DNA of 64,000 bases, taken from positions 62,001 through 126,000 of the forward strand of contig NZ_JAHDTI010000020.1 in the NCBI RefSeq assembly GCF_018531495.1. The letters run 5' to 3'. Source of the DNA: Nonomuraea sediminis (GTDB taxonomy: Bacteria; Actinomycetota; Actinomycetes; Streptosporangiales; Streptosporangiaceae). Made by a program: the position numbers and the translations under genes. The notes under the pieces were generated by a model. That model was not told the origin of the DNA and made no database searches. It saw nothing but the letters and a program-made list of their open reading frames with translations. Shown here in pieces: positions 1-8,250 of this stretch. Every line of letters begins with the position of its first letter. Position 1 is the stretch's first letter.

Positions 1-1
1 G

Positions 2-757
2 GAGGCCGACACCGGCATGAGCAGGGGCGGGTCCCCGCTGGCCGCCTGGCCGGGGCTGCTGTCCAGGGCGCTGGAGCTGCAGGCCGAGGGGGCCGTCGAG
101 ATCGTCGGGCTCTGGTCGCACTTCGCCTGCGCCGACATCCCCGGCCATCCGTCGATCGACGCGCAGATCGACGCGTTCGACCAGGCGCTGAAGCTGGCCG
201 AGCAGGCGGGCGCCGCCGGGTCCCACGTCATCAGGCACCTGGCCAACTCCGCGGCGATCGTGACGCTGCCGCGCACCCGCTACGACCTGGTCCGCCCGGG
301 CATCGCCATGTACGGGCTGAGCCCGATCCCCGAGCTCGGCGACTTCGGGCTGCACCAGGCGATGACGCTGGTGGCGCGGATCGCGCTGGCCAAGCGGGTG
401 CCCGAGGGCTCAGGCGTGTCGTACGGGCACCTGCACCACTGCGAGCGCGAGACCACGCTCGGGCTGGTCCCGCTCGGCTACGCCGACGGCATCGTGCGCC
501 ACGCCTCGGGCAAGGTCGAGGTGCTTGCGGGCGGGAAGCGGCGGGCCATCGTCGGCCGGGTGTGCATGGACCAGTTCATGATCGACGTCGGCGACGACCC
601 GCTGGCGGCCGGTGACGAGGTCGTGCTGTTCGGACCTGGTAAGACGGGCGAAAGCACGCTGCAGGAGTGGGCGGATAACCTCGGCACGATAACGCATGAG
701 ATCGTGACGAGAATCGGCGCGCGCGTGCCGAGGGTTTACAAGGGATCGGGGACATGA
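2..757 (+). CDS. alr: Alanine racemase, C-terminal part (5' end outside window)
   Basis: PLP-dependent enzyme that interconverts L- and D-alanine for peptidoglycan. The reading frame is open from base 2, so the ATG at base 17 is internal; the residues before it (EADTGMSRGG) match the family's conserved TG-M barrel segment. About 251 C-terminal residues are visible. They include the GVSYGH segment that carries the catalytic tyrosine (near base 420) and the CMDQFMIDVG motif of the C-terminal domain (near base 565). The stop overlaps the next start (ATGA, bases 754-757), so the genes are translationally coupled. The family identity is firm. Confidence 0.95.
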   Translation, partial: EADTGMSRGGSPLAAWPGLLSRALELQAEGAVEIVGLWSHFACADIPGHPSIDAQIDAFDQALKLAEQAGAAGSHVIRHLANSAAIVTLPRTRYDLVRPGIAMYGLSPIPELGDFGLHQAMTLVARIALAKRVPEGSGVSYGHLHHCERETTLGLVPLGYADGIVRHASGKVEVLAGGKRRAIVGRVCMDQFMIDVGDDPLAAGDEVVLFGPGKTGESTLQEWADNLGTITHEIVTRIGARVPRVYKGSGT

Positions 758-1803
758 CGACGACAACACGACGGAAGGTCGGGATCGCCGGCGCCATCGT
801 GGGCGCCGCCTCGGCGGGTGTCGCCGCCGCGGCACTGGCCAAGCGCTACGCGGTGGGCCGGATCAGGCTGCGTCCCGACCCCGAGGCCAGCGAGCCGTTC
901 GGCGAGCTCGGCGGCACGCAGGCCACGCTGACCACCTCCGACGGGGTGGCGCTGCATGTGGAGCTCGACGGACCCGACGACGCGCCGCTGACGATCGTGT
1001 TCTGCCATGGCTACTGCCTCAACCTGGAGTCGTGGCACTACCAGCGCCGCGACCTGCGCGAGAACCACCGCATGGTGCTGTGGGACCAGCGTTCGCACGG
1101 CCGCTCCCAGCGCGCCGAGGCGGAGGACAGCACGATCGACCGGCTGGGGGAGGACCTGGCCGAGGTCATCGCCGAGTTCGTACCGGGCCCGTGCGTGCTG
1201 GTCGGCCACTCCATGGGCGGCATGACGATCATGGCGCTCGCCGACCGCCACCCCGAGCTGTTCGGTGACAAGATCCGCGGCGTCGCCCTGATGGCCACCT
1301 CGGCCGGCAAGCTGGCCGAGCTCACGCTCGGGCTGCCCGCGATGCTGTCCAAGGCGGTGCACAAGATCGCGCCGTCCACGATCTCGATGCTCGGCCGCCG
1401 CGGCGAGCTGATCGACAAGACCCGCCACGCCGGCAGCGACATCGCCTTCCTCATGACCCGCTACATGGGTTTCGGCGACTCCAGGAACGTCAGCCCCACC
1501 CTCGTCGACTTCGCCGAGTCGATGATCAGGCAGACCCCGACCGAGGTGTTCGCCGACTTCTACCCGGCGCTGATGAACCACGACAAGCTGTCGGCGCTGC
1601 ACGTCCTCGACCCGGTGCCGACCGCGATCCTGGTGGGCGACAAGGACTGGCTCACCCCGCCCGACCACGGCCGCGCCATCGCGGCCGCCCTTCCCCGGGC
1701 GCAGTTCACCGAGGTGCCCGACACCTCCCACCTGATCCAGCTGGAACGCCCCGGCGTGGTGAACGACGCCCTCCGTGACCTGATCAAGCAGGTGGAGGTC
1801 TGA
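754..1803 (+). CDS. Alpha/beta hydrolase, membrane-anchored or secreted
   Basis: 349 residues. The N-terminus has a hydrophobic Ala/Gly-rich segment (about residues 8-30), suggesting a signal anchor. The fold signatures are present: CHGYC after strand 3 (oxyanion region, about residue 85), the GHSMGG nucleophile elbow (about residue 152), GDKDW with the acid residue (about 294) and DTSHL with the catalytic His (about 325). The substrate cannot be read from the sequence. It overlaps alr by 4 bases and directly abuts tsaE; this order is common in actinobacteria, so it is probably part of a housekeeping operon. Confidence 0.85.
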   Translation: MTTTTRRKVGIAGAIVGAASAGVAAAALAKRYAVGRIRLRPDPEASEPFGELGGTQATLTTSDGVALHVELDGPDDAPLTIVFCHGYCLNLESWHYQRRDLRENHRMVLWDQRSHGRSQRAEAEDSTIDRLGEDLAEVIAEFVPGPCVLVGHSMGGMTIMALADRHPELFGDKIRGVALMATSAGKLAELTLGLPAMLSKAVHKIAPSTISMLGRRGELIDKTRHAGSDIAFLMTRYMGFGDSRNVSPTLVDFAESMIRQTPTEVFADFYPALMNHDKLSALHVLDPVPTAILVGDKDWLTPPDHGRAIAAALPRAQFTEVPDTSHLIQLERPGVVNDALRDLIKQVEV

Positions 1804-2265
1804 GTGGTGCTCCTGGCCACGGCTGAAGACATGCGCACGTACGGCACGCGGCTGGCCACCCGGCTGCGCGCCGGCGACTTCCTGGTCCTGTCGGGCCCGC
1901 TCGGCGCCGGCAAGACCACCCTGGTCCAGGGCATCGCCGAGGGGCTGAAGGTACGCGGGCCGATCACCTCGCCCACCTTCGTCATCGCCCGGGTCCACCC
2001 GTCGCTGCGCCAGGGCCCGCCGCTGGTGCACGTCGATGCCTACCGCCTCGGCGGCGACCTGGAGGTGGACGACCTCGACCTGGACGCCTCGCTGGAGGAG
2101 TCCATCACGGTCGTCGAATGGGGCGAGGGCCTGGTCGAGGGCCTGTCGGAGGACCGCCTGGAGATCCACATCGACCGCGAGGCGGGCGGCGACGCCCGCA
2201 CCCTGACCCTGCGGGGAATCGGGCAGAGATGGGCCGACACGCCGTCTGATCCGGCAGAAGAGTAA
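1804..2265 (+). CDS. tsaE: tRNA threonylcarbamoyladenosine biosynthesis ATPase TsaE
   Basis: 153-residue P-loop protein with Walker A GPLGAGKTT (about residues 31-39), the SPTF segment after it, and HVDAYRL, all characteristic of TsaE/YjeE. With TsaB and TsaD it makes the t6A37 modification of ANN-decoding tRNAs; TsaE supplies the ATPase activity. It starts with GTG immediately after the hydrolase stop. tsaB, rimI and tsaD follow about 2.3 kb downstream on the same strand, separated by a three-gene insertion relative to a compact tsaE-tsaB-rimI-tsaD arrangement. Confidence 0.93.
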   Translation: MVLLATAEDMRTYGTRLATRLRAGDFLVLSGPLGAGKTTLVQGIAEGLKVRGPITSPTFVIARVHPSLRQGPPLVHVDAYRLGGDLEVDDLDLDASLEESITVVEWGEGLVEGLSEDRLEIHIDREAGGDARTLTLRGIGQRWADTPSDPAEE

Positions 2266-2432
2266 AACCCGGGCCATCGTCCGGCAATGCTGGCACCCTT
2301 GACGTACCTCGCCGTTGGCGTCAATCATGATCATTGGTCATGGATTTGCCTAGATTTTCTGGGTATCAGGTGGGGTGACATTCGCCGTTTGGGTGGATGC
2401 TGGGTGCAAAGACGGCAAAGTGGGGTGCGGCG

Positions 2433-3098
2433 GTGTCCAGGGTCAGACGGGTCGCGTACGCGGGAGCCATCGTCATGATCGGGCTGGTCGGCTGCTCGGC
2501 GGCCGAAGGCAGCACACCGACACCATCGGCCTCTGGGACTCCCTCGGCGAGTATCTCCGCCGTGACGCCCAGCCCCTCGGTGTCACGGCAGAACATCCTG
2601 GTCCAGCTCAACCCCGACAAGGTCACCGCGGGCGAGAGCTCCAAGGTGTTCGTGCTGGCCAACTGCCCGGTCCCCACCGGCGGCCCGGCCCACACGGGCA
2701 CGGCCACCTCCAAGGCGTTCCTGTCCGGCGTCCCGCTCAACCCGGTCACCACCACCGCCTCGCCGGCCGTGAGCGTGCCGACGCCCACCGGCACGGCCAC
2801 GCCTGGTCCGTGGGTGCGCGGTGAGGGCGAGGTGTCGGGCACGGTCAAGCGCGGCACCTACACCGTCGCCGTCAAGTGCGAGGGCACCAACGACACCGGC
2901 AAGGCCACGCTCCGCGTCGTCGCGGCCGACGCCAACCCGACCGGCGTGCCGACCAAGGCGCCGCACGCGGGCGGCGGCGGTACGTTCGGCAAGGACGTGG
3001 ACGACAGCTCCGGCCTGCCGCTCGGCCCCGCCGGCATCGTCGTGGCGCTGCTCCTGATCGGCGGTGCCGTCTTCATGCTGCGGCGCAGCCGGGCCTGA
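2433..3098 (+). CDS. Exported Thr/Pro-rich protein with C-terminal anchor, possible sortase substrate
   Basis: About 221 residues from the GTG at 2433; an ATG at 2397 in the same frame would add 12 residues. The N-terminus is basic and hydrophobic and ends in LVGC, a possible lipobox. It is followed by a Thr/Ser/Pro-rich stretch and an Ig-like region. The C-terminus has SSGLPLGPAG, one hydrophobic helix (about 20 residues) and the basic tail RRSRA. That is the layout of a sorting signal, with LPLG in place of the canonical LPxTG. The sortase gene starts 2 bases after its stop. Being a sortase substrate is an inference. Confidence 0.65.
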   Translation: MSRVRRVAYAGAIVMIGLVGCSAAEGSTPTPSASGTPSASISAVTPSPSVSRQNILVQLNPDKVTAGESSKVFVLANCPVPTGGPAHTGTATSKAFLSGVPLNPVTTTASPAVSVPTPTGTATPGPWVRGEGEVSGTVKRGTYTVAVKCEGTNDTGKATLRVVAADANPTGVPTKAPHAGGGGTFGKDVDDSSGLPLGPAGIVVALLLIGGAVFMLRRSRA

Positions 3099-3100
3099 CC

Positions 3101-3637
3101 ATGGCCCGCAAGGGGCGAGTGGTCATCGCGGGCGCCGCCACCGGCCTGCTGCTGGTCGCCTTCGGCAAGAGCTTCGTCGCGCCCACGCCGGCCGGCGCCG
3201 CGGTCTTCCCCGAGAACATCGACATCCCCTCCATCGACGTCGACGCACCGCTGATGAAGCTCAAGCTGGAGAAGAGCGGCGACCTGCAGCTGCCGCCGTT
3301 CGACAAGCCCAAGATGGCCGGCTGGTACACCGGCAGCGCGGTCCCCGGCGACAAGGGCGCCTCGGTCATCGTGGGCCACGTCGACACCAAGACGGCACCG
3401 GCGGTGTTCTTCAAGCTCAGGCAGATCCGCAAGGGCGCGCTCATCAAGGTGGAGCGCTCCGACGGCAAGACCGCCGAGTACAAGGTGGACTCCGTCGAGC
3501 AGATACCCAAGACGGACTTCCCCGCCAAACGGGTCTACGTCGAGAACGGGCTCAAGCTGGTGACCTGTGGCGGCCAGTTCGACTACGCCAAGGGCGAGTA
3601 CGTGGACAACATCATCGTCTACGCCTCGCCCGCCTGA
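3101..3637 (+). CDS. Class F-like sortase
   Basis: 178 residues from the ATG at 3101, right after the preceding stop. An N-terminal hydrophobic segment (about residues 6-30) is followed by a sortase domain. The catalytic His is in VGHVDT (H93) and the Cys in LVTCGG (C156). The family's catalytic Arg normally lies between the Cys and the C-terminal strand. Here that stretch (QFDYAKGEYVDNIIVYA) has no Arg. Sortases attach proteins to peptidoglycan or polymerise pili; class F enzymes are typical of actinobacteria and poorly characterised. The upstream gene is the likely partner. Confidence 0.85.
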   Translation: MARKGRVVIAGAATGLLLVAFGKSFVAPTPAGAAVFPENIDIPSIDVDAPLMKLKLEKSGDLQLPPFDKPKMAGWYTGSAVPGDKGASVIVGHVDTKTAPAVFFKLRQIRKGALIKVERSDGKTAEYKVDSVEQIPKTDFPAKRVYVENGLKLVTCGGQFDYAKGEYVDNIIVYASPA

Positions 3638-3670
3638 AAACGGCTTGCGGCGGTCCGGACAATTGACGTC

Positions 3671-4576
3671 ATGAACCCGTCACGCGTTCCCTGGTCCGAG
3701 GTGCTGCCCGCCGCCCGCGCCGAGGTCGAGGCCTTCCTCGGCGCGCCCGTGCTCGAGGCCGTCACCCAGACGGGCGGGTTCTCGCCGGCGGCAGCCGTAC
3801 GGCTGCGCGCCGCCAACGACAGGCGGGTCTTCGTCAAGGCCGTCGGGCCCGAGCCGAATGCGGAGTCCGCCGGGATCTACCGGGCCGAGGCCAGGAACGC
3901 GGCCGCGCTGCCCGCCTCCGTGCCGGCGCCGCGGCTGCTGACCAGCTTCGAGCGGGACGGCTGGGTGGTGCTGGTCTTCGAGGACGTCGAGGGCCGTCAC
4001 CCTGAGCTGCCCTGGCGGCGCGACGAGCTCGACCGCGTGCTGGCCGCCACCCGCGAGATGGCCGCCGCGCTGACGCCCTCACCCATCGACGCGCCGCCCA
4101 TCGCCGAACTGCACCGCGACAGCTTCCGCGGCTGGCGCAGACTCCTCGGCGAGGACCTGACCGGGCTCGACCCATGGGCACGGCGCCACCTGGACGCCCT
4201 GGCGGAGCTGGAGTCCGGCTGGGAGGCGGCCGCCGCGGGCGACACGCTGCTGCACGCGGACCTGCGGGCCGACAACGTGCTGCTCACCGACGAGCACGTC
4301 TACATCGTCGACTGGCCGTGGGCCTGCGTCGGCGCCGCCTGGTTCGACCTGCTCGGCATGCTGCCGTCCATCGCGATGCAAGGCGGCCCCGCACCGCAGG
4401 AACTGCTGACCGACCCCGACCCGGACGTCACCACCGTGCTGGCCGCCCTGACGGGCTACTTCGTACGGCAGAGCCGCCAGCCCCCGCCACCAGGGCTCCC
4501 CACGCTCAGGGAGTTCCAGGCGGCGCAGGGCGAGGCCGCGCTCGAGTGGCTGAAGCTGCGTACCGGCTGGGTCTGA
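3671..4576 (+). CDS. Aminoglycoside phosphotransferase-fold kinase family protein
   Basis: 301 residues. The catalytic loop is LLHADLRADNVLL (about residue 195) and the metal-binding motif is VDWPWA (about 213), the hallmarks of the APH/choline kinase superfamily. The substrate is unknown; many chromosomal members phosphorylate small metabolites rather than antibiotics. It starts 33 bases after the sortase stop and is followed by tsaB, so it may ride on a shared transcript. There is no evidence that it confers resistance. Confidence 0.85.
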   Translation: MNPSRVPWSEVLPAARAEVEAFLGAPVLEAVTQTGGFSPAAAVRLRAANDRRVFVKAVGPEPNAESAGIYRAEARNAAALPASVPAPRLLTSFERDGWVVLVFEDVEGRHPELPWRRDELDRVLAATREMAAALTPSPIDAPPIAELHRDSFRGWRRLLGEDLTGLDPWARRHLDALAELESGWEAAAAGDTLLHADLRADNVLLTDEHVYIVDWPWACVGAAWFDLLGMLPSIAMQGGPAPQELLTDPDPDVTTVLAALTGYFVRQSRQPPPPGLPTLREFQAAQGEAALEWLKLRTGWV

Positions 4577-4603
4577 GCTCTCACGCGGGTAGGCTTGACC
4601 TTC

Positions 4604-5269
4604 GTGCTGGTCCTGGCCTTTGACACCGCGACGCCCGCCGTCACCGCGGCCCTCCACGACGGGGAACGGGTGCTCGCAGAATCCACGACGATCGACGCCC
4701 GGCGCCACGGCGAACTGCTGATGCCCACCATCGAGGGCGTCCTGGCCGAGGCGGGCGCGGCGCTGCGCGACGTCACGGCGATCGTGGCGGGCATGGGCCC
4801 AGGCCCCTACACGGGGCTGCGGGTCGGGCTCATGACCGCGCAGGCGCTCGCCACCGCGCTCGGCGTGCCCGCGCACGGCGTCTGCACGCTCGACGCCGTG
4901 GCCTACGGCAGCGGGCTGACCACCGAGTTCCTGGTGGCCACCGACGCGCGGCGCAAGGAGGTCTTCTGGGCGCGCTACGCGGACTTCCGCACGCGGCTCG
5001 AGGGGCCCCTGGTCGACAAGCCCGCCGACGTGTCCGTCGCGGGGCTGCCGGTCGCCGGGGCGGGGCCCACGATCTATCCCGAGACGCTGGGCGAGGCGGT
5101 GGCTCCGCCGTACCCGTACGCGCGCTTCATGGCCGCGCTGGCGGCCGAGCGGCTGGCGGCGGGGCAGGAGCTCGAGCCGCCGCGCCCGATCTACCTGCGC
5201 AGGCCCGACGCGGTCGTGCCCGGCGCGCCCAAGAGGGTGACGGAGAGAGAGCCGAACCGGACACGATGA
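4604..5269 (+). CDS. tsaB: TsaB, t6A biosynthesis scaffold
   Basis: 221 residues from the GTG at 4604. A TTG at 4595 is also in frame, but only the GTG is well spaced (about 10 bases) from the GGGTAGG purine block upstream. The N-terminus LVLAFDTATPAVTAAL and the segment MGPGPYTGLRVGL are TsaB signatures; it is an ASKHA-fold paralogue of TsaD that dimerises with it. The stop overlaps rimI (ATGA at 5266-5269), giving tight coupling in the order tsaB-rimI-tsaD. Confidence 0.93.
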   Translation: MLVLAFDTATPAVTAALHDGERVLAESTTIDARRHGELLMPTIEGVLAEAGAALRDVTAIVAGMGPGPYTGLRVGLMTAQALATALGVPAHGVCTLDAVAYGSGLTTEFLVATDARRKEVFWARYADFRTRLEGPLVDKPADVSVAGLPVAGAGPTIYPETLGEAVAPPYPYARFMAALAAERLAAGQELEPPRPIYLRRPDAVVPGAPKRVTEREPNRTR

Positions 5270-5772
5270 GAGGCGACGACGACCCCAGGGTCCACGGCGA
5301 GGCCGACTCGGCCAACGGGCGCAGCCTGCGGTTGCGGCAGATGATCGAGGCGGATCTGCCTGCGGTCATGGCGATCGAACGGGCCACGTTCCCGCTGGAC
5401 GCGTGGAGCGAGGCGATGATGCGCGGCGAGCTGGCCGACCAGCCGCGCAGCCGCCACTACGTGGTGGCGGAGGTCGACGGCCAGATCGTCGGCTACGCCG
5501 GGCTGGCCGCCGCGGCCGACCAGGCGGACGTGCAGACCATCGCCGTGCTCGACGCCCACCAGGGCACCGGCATCGGCGGGGCGCTGCTGAGCGAGCTGCT
5601 GGCCGAGGCCCGCAGGCGGGGCGCGCGGGAGATCTTCCTGGAGGTCCGCGCCGACAACCCCCGGGCACAGGGCGTTTACGGGCACTTCGGATTCGAGGAG
5701 ATCGGCCTGCGCCGCCGCTACTACGACGACGGCACCGACGCGATCATGATGAGAAGGAAGCTGGATGGCTGA
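5266..5772 (+). CDS. rimI: Ribosomal protein bS18-alanine N-acetyltransferase RimI
   Basis: 168-residue GNAT protein. The acetyl-CoA pyrophosphate loop is QGTGIGG (about residues 98-104), and the NPRAQGVYGHFGFEEIG segment near the C-terminus is typical of RimI. It acetylates the N-terminus of ribosomal protein S18 in enterobacteria; in actinobacteria the same neighbourhood is kept, but substrates may be broader. It overlaps tsaB by 4 bases and tsaD by 8 bases. The first 20 or so residues are hydrophilic and may be an extension. Confidence 0.88.
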   Translation: MRGDDDPRVHGEADSANGRSLRLRQMIEADLPAVMAIERATFPLDAWSEAMMRGELADQPRSRHYVVAEVDGQIVGYAGLAAAADQADVQTIAVLDAHQGTGIGGALLSELLAEARRRGAREIFLEVRADNPRAQGVYGHFGFEEIGLRRRYYDDGTDAIMMRRKLDG

Positions 5773-6784
5773 ACAACCGCTGGTCCTGGGCATCGAGACG
5801 TCCTGCGACGAGACCGGTGTCGGCATCGTCAGAGGTCACACGCTGCTGGCCAACACGATCGCCTCCAGCATGGACGAGCACGCCCGCTTCGGCGGCGTGG
5901 TGCCCGAGGTCGCCTCGCGCGCCCACCTGGAGGCGATGACGCCCACCGTGGAGAGCGCGCTCGAGCAGGCCGGGCTGAAGTTCTCCGACATCGACGCGAT
6001 CGCCGTGACGGCCGGTCCCGGGCTCGCGGGCGCGCTGCTGGTGGGCGTGGCCGCGGCCAAGGCCTACTCCGCCGGGCTCGGCGTGCCGCTGTACGGCGTC
6101 AACCACCTGGCCGCGCACGTCGCCGTCGACCAGCTCGAGCACGGGCCGCTGCCCAAGCCGTGCATCGCGATGCTCGTCTCCGGCGGCCACTCCTCGCTGC
6201 TCCTCGTGCCCGACGTGGCCGCCGACGTGATCTCGCTGGGATCCACCGTGGACGACGCGGCCGGCGAGGCGTTCGACAAGGTGGCCAGGGTGCTCGGGCT
6301 GCCGTTCCCCGGTGGGCCGCACATCGACAGGGCCGCCCGCGACGGCTCGCCCGACGCGATCGCGTTCCCGCGCGGAAAGGTGGACGACGGCACGCTCGAC
6401 TTCTCCTTCTCCGGGCTGAAGACGGCCGTCGCGCGCTGGGTGGAGGCCCAGCCGTCCATCCACGTGCCCGACGTGGCCGCCTCCTTCCAGGAGGCCGTGG
6501 TCGACGTGCTGACCCGCAAGGCGCTGCAGGCCTGCAAGAAGTACGACGTGCACGACCTGCTCGTCGGCGGCGGCGTCGCGGCCAACTCGCGGCTGCGGTC
6601 GCTGGCCCAGGAGCGCTGCGACGCGGCAGGCGTCCGGCTGCGGGTGCCGCGGCCGGGCCTGTGCACCGACAACGGCGCCATGGTCGCGGCGCTCGGCTCG
6701 GACCTGGTGGCGGCGGGCATCGCACCCTCGGCCCTGGACATCCCGGCCGACTCGTCGCTGCCCATCACGACCGTGCACGTGTGA
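5765..6784 (+). CDS. tsaD: tRNA N6-adenosine threonylcarbamoyltransferase TsaD
   Basis: 339 residues, the usual length. The N-terminus GIETSCDETGV and the metal-binding NHLAAHV motif (His near residues 113 and 117) are diagnostic, as are SGGHSSLLL and the VGGGVAANSRLR segment. The enzyme transfers the threonylcarbamoyl group to A37 of tRNA with TsaB and TsaE. It is the last gene of the cluster; its 3' end overlaps the convergent epimerase gene by 20 bases, so no separate terminator fits between them. Confidence 0.95.
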   Translation: MAEQPLVLGIETSCDETGVGIVRGHTLLANTIASSMDEHARFGGVVPEVASRAHLEAMTPTVESALEQAGLKFSDIDAIAVTAGPGLAGALLVGVAAAKAYSAGLGVPLYGVNHLAAHVAVDQLEHGPLPKPCIAMLVSGGHSSLLLVPDVAADVISLGSTVDDAAGEAFDKVARVLGLPFPGGPHIDRAARDGSPDAIAFPRGKVDDGTLDFSFSGLKTAVARWVEAQPSIHVPDVAASFQEAVVDVLTRKALQACKKYDVHDLLVGGGVAANSRLRSLAQERCDAAGVRLRVPRPGLCTDNGAMVAALGSDLVAAGIAPSALDIPADSSLPITTVHV

Positions 6785-7694
6785 GCAGCCCCTCCCGGTA
6801 GGTCGGATACCCGGGCTGCCACCCGAGCTCCCGCCTGGCCCGCTCCGACGACAGCCGGATCCGGGTGTTCGTCATCATCGCCTTCAGGTACGGCGTGGCC
6901 GCCAGCAGCCACGCGGGCACCGTGCGCGGCTCCGGCGCGCCCGCAGCCCGCGCCAGGGCCCGGACGTAGTCGTCGAAGCCCACCGGCTCGTCGTCGGCGA
7001 TGTTGTACGGCGTGCCCGCCCGCCCCCGCTCCAGCGCGGCCACGGCGGCAGCGGCGGCGTCGTGGACGTGCACGAGCGAGACCACGCCCGCCGGGCGCGC
7101 CACCGGCAGCAGGCGCCGCCGGGCCAGGTCCATCAGCTTCCTGGTGGACGGCTCGGGCCCGTAGAACATGCCGTAGCGCAGGGCGATCCCCTCGATGCCC
7201 GGGGTGCTGAAGGCCTGGTGCTCGTTGGCGCGCATCGAGCGCATGTGGACGTCGTATCCGCGGCCCTGGCCCGGCTCGGCGAACGGCCTGTCCTCGGTGA
7301 CGGGCTCCGTGCCGTGGTCGCGGTAGCCGTACCCGAGGAAGAAGGACTGGGTGACGAAGCGGGTCGCGCCGCTCTGGCGGGCGGCGGCCAGCAGGTTGGC
7401 GGTTCCCTCGTCGCGCAGGCGGTCGGTGGCGTACAGGTCGCGGTGGAACAGCGGCGTGCCGGTGATCGCGGTGGCCTGGTGGACCACGGCGTCCAGGCGC
7501 TGCCCGCGGACCGCCCGGAGCAGCCCTTCCCGATCCATCATGTCCGCGTTTATCGGTATCGCTCCGCTCTCGGCGAGCCTGGCGGCGCCGCGTTCGGAGC
7601 GGGTGATGCCGAGCACCTCGTGTCCCGCGTGCAGCAATTGGGGGACCATCTCCGTGCCGATCGTGCCGGTGGCCCCGGCGAGCAGGACCCTCAT
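6765..7694 (-). CDS. NAD-dependent epimerase/dehydratase family protein
   Basis: 309 residues from the ATG at 7694 (MRVLLAGATGTIG). It is an extended SDR with the Rossmann GATGTIG near residues 7-13; a YGMFYGPE segment and a C-terminal LGWQPGYPTYREGL are typical of nucleoside-diphosphate-sugar epimerases. The substrate is unknown. The start overlaps the stop of the upstream DoxX-like gene (ATGA), so the two form one minus-strand operon. The in-frame open region upstream of 7694 is antisense to nothing useful and lacks protein character. Confidence 0.85.
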   Translation of the reverse strand: MRVLLAGATGTIGTEMVPQLLHAGHEVLGITRSERGAARLAESGAIPINADMMDREGLLRAVRGQRLDAVVHQATAITGTPLFHRDLYATDRLRDEGTANLLAAARQSGATRFVTQSFFLGYGYRDHGTEPVTEDRPFAEPGQGRGYDVHMRSMRANEHQAFSTPGIEGIALRYGMFYGPEPSTRKLMDLARRRLLPVARPAGVVSLVHVHDAAAAAVAALERGRAGTPYNIADDEPVGFDDYVRALARAAGAPEPRTVPAWLLAATPYLKAMMTNTRIRLSSERARRELGWQPGYPTYREGLLTRARS

Positions 7695-8053
7695 CGCGTC
7701 TTGAGGGCGCGAAGCCGGACGACGAGGGCGACGGCCGCCAGGACCGAGAAGACCGCCAGGTTCCACCAGTCGGAGTCGTGGCCGCCGCCCGTGTCCAGCG
7801 CGTGGTTGACGGCGTGGAAGGTGTTGGCGAACAGGAACCCGGCCAGCACCACGGAGATCACGTCCCGCCACCACAGGGCCGACAGCAGCATCAGGCCGAT
7901 GCCCAGCTGGAACACGCCCGCGTCGTGCAGGAAGTGCACGTGGTCGGGCCAGTTCGCCCATGCGGCGAAACTCGCCGGATCTATGCGCATCCAGGCACCG
8001 GTGACCAGCATCATGGCCGCCGACAGGACCACCGCGATCTTGACGAACACCAT
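7691..8053 (-). CDS. Small four-helix membrane protein, DoxX-like
   Basis: 120 residues from the ATG at 8053, with four predicted membrane helices (about 6-22, 46-63, 66-86, 97-113). The third contains NTFHAVNHALD, and the overall pattern resembles small DoxX/DUF4345-type proteins. No catalytic residues are recognisable. It is translationally coupled to the downstream epimerase gene. Its function is unknown. Confidence 0.75.
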   Translation of the reverse strand: MVFVKIAVVLSAAMMLVTGAWMRIDPASFAAWANWPDHVHFLHDAGVFQLGIGLMLLSALWWRDVISVVLAGFLFANTFHAVNHALDTGGGHDSDWWNLAVFSVLAAVALVVRLRALKTR

Positions 8054-8250
8054 CCGCTCCTCTGTTGATCGGTCTTGAGCAACAGACGGAACCGCGGAGG
8101 GTCGAACGTGACATCCGCCGATGTGATCCGCCCCACATGTCACGCCCGGCGCGGCAGTCGACCCACCGGGCGCGCGAACACGTGCGGGCGCGGCGGCCCC
8201 GCTTCCCCGCCAAGCTCGCACATCTGTCGGGGCACCGCCGTACGGGATGG
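8054..8250. other. Intergenic region between coiled-coil gene and DoxX-like gene
   Basis: 197 bases with no convincing ORF. Both flanking genes are on the minus strand, so the promoter of the DoxX-like/epimerase pair should lie here. No clear -35/-10 pair or hairpin terminator was seen. Confidence 0.4.

Noticed and set aside
736..2334. 532-codon open frame on the minus strand
   Set aside because: Antisense shadow of the hydrolase and tsaE genes, typical of high-GC DNA; no start signal or family features.
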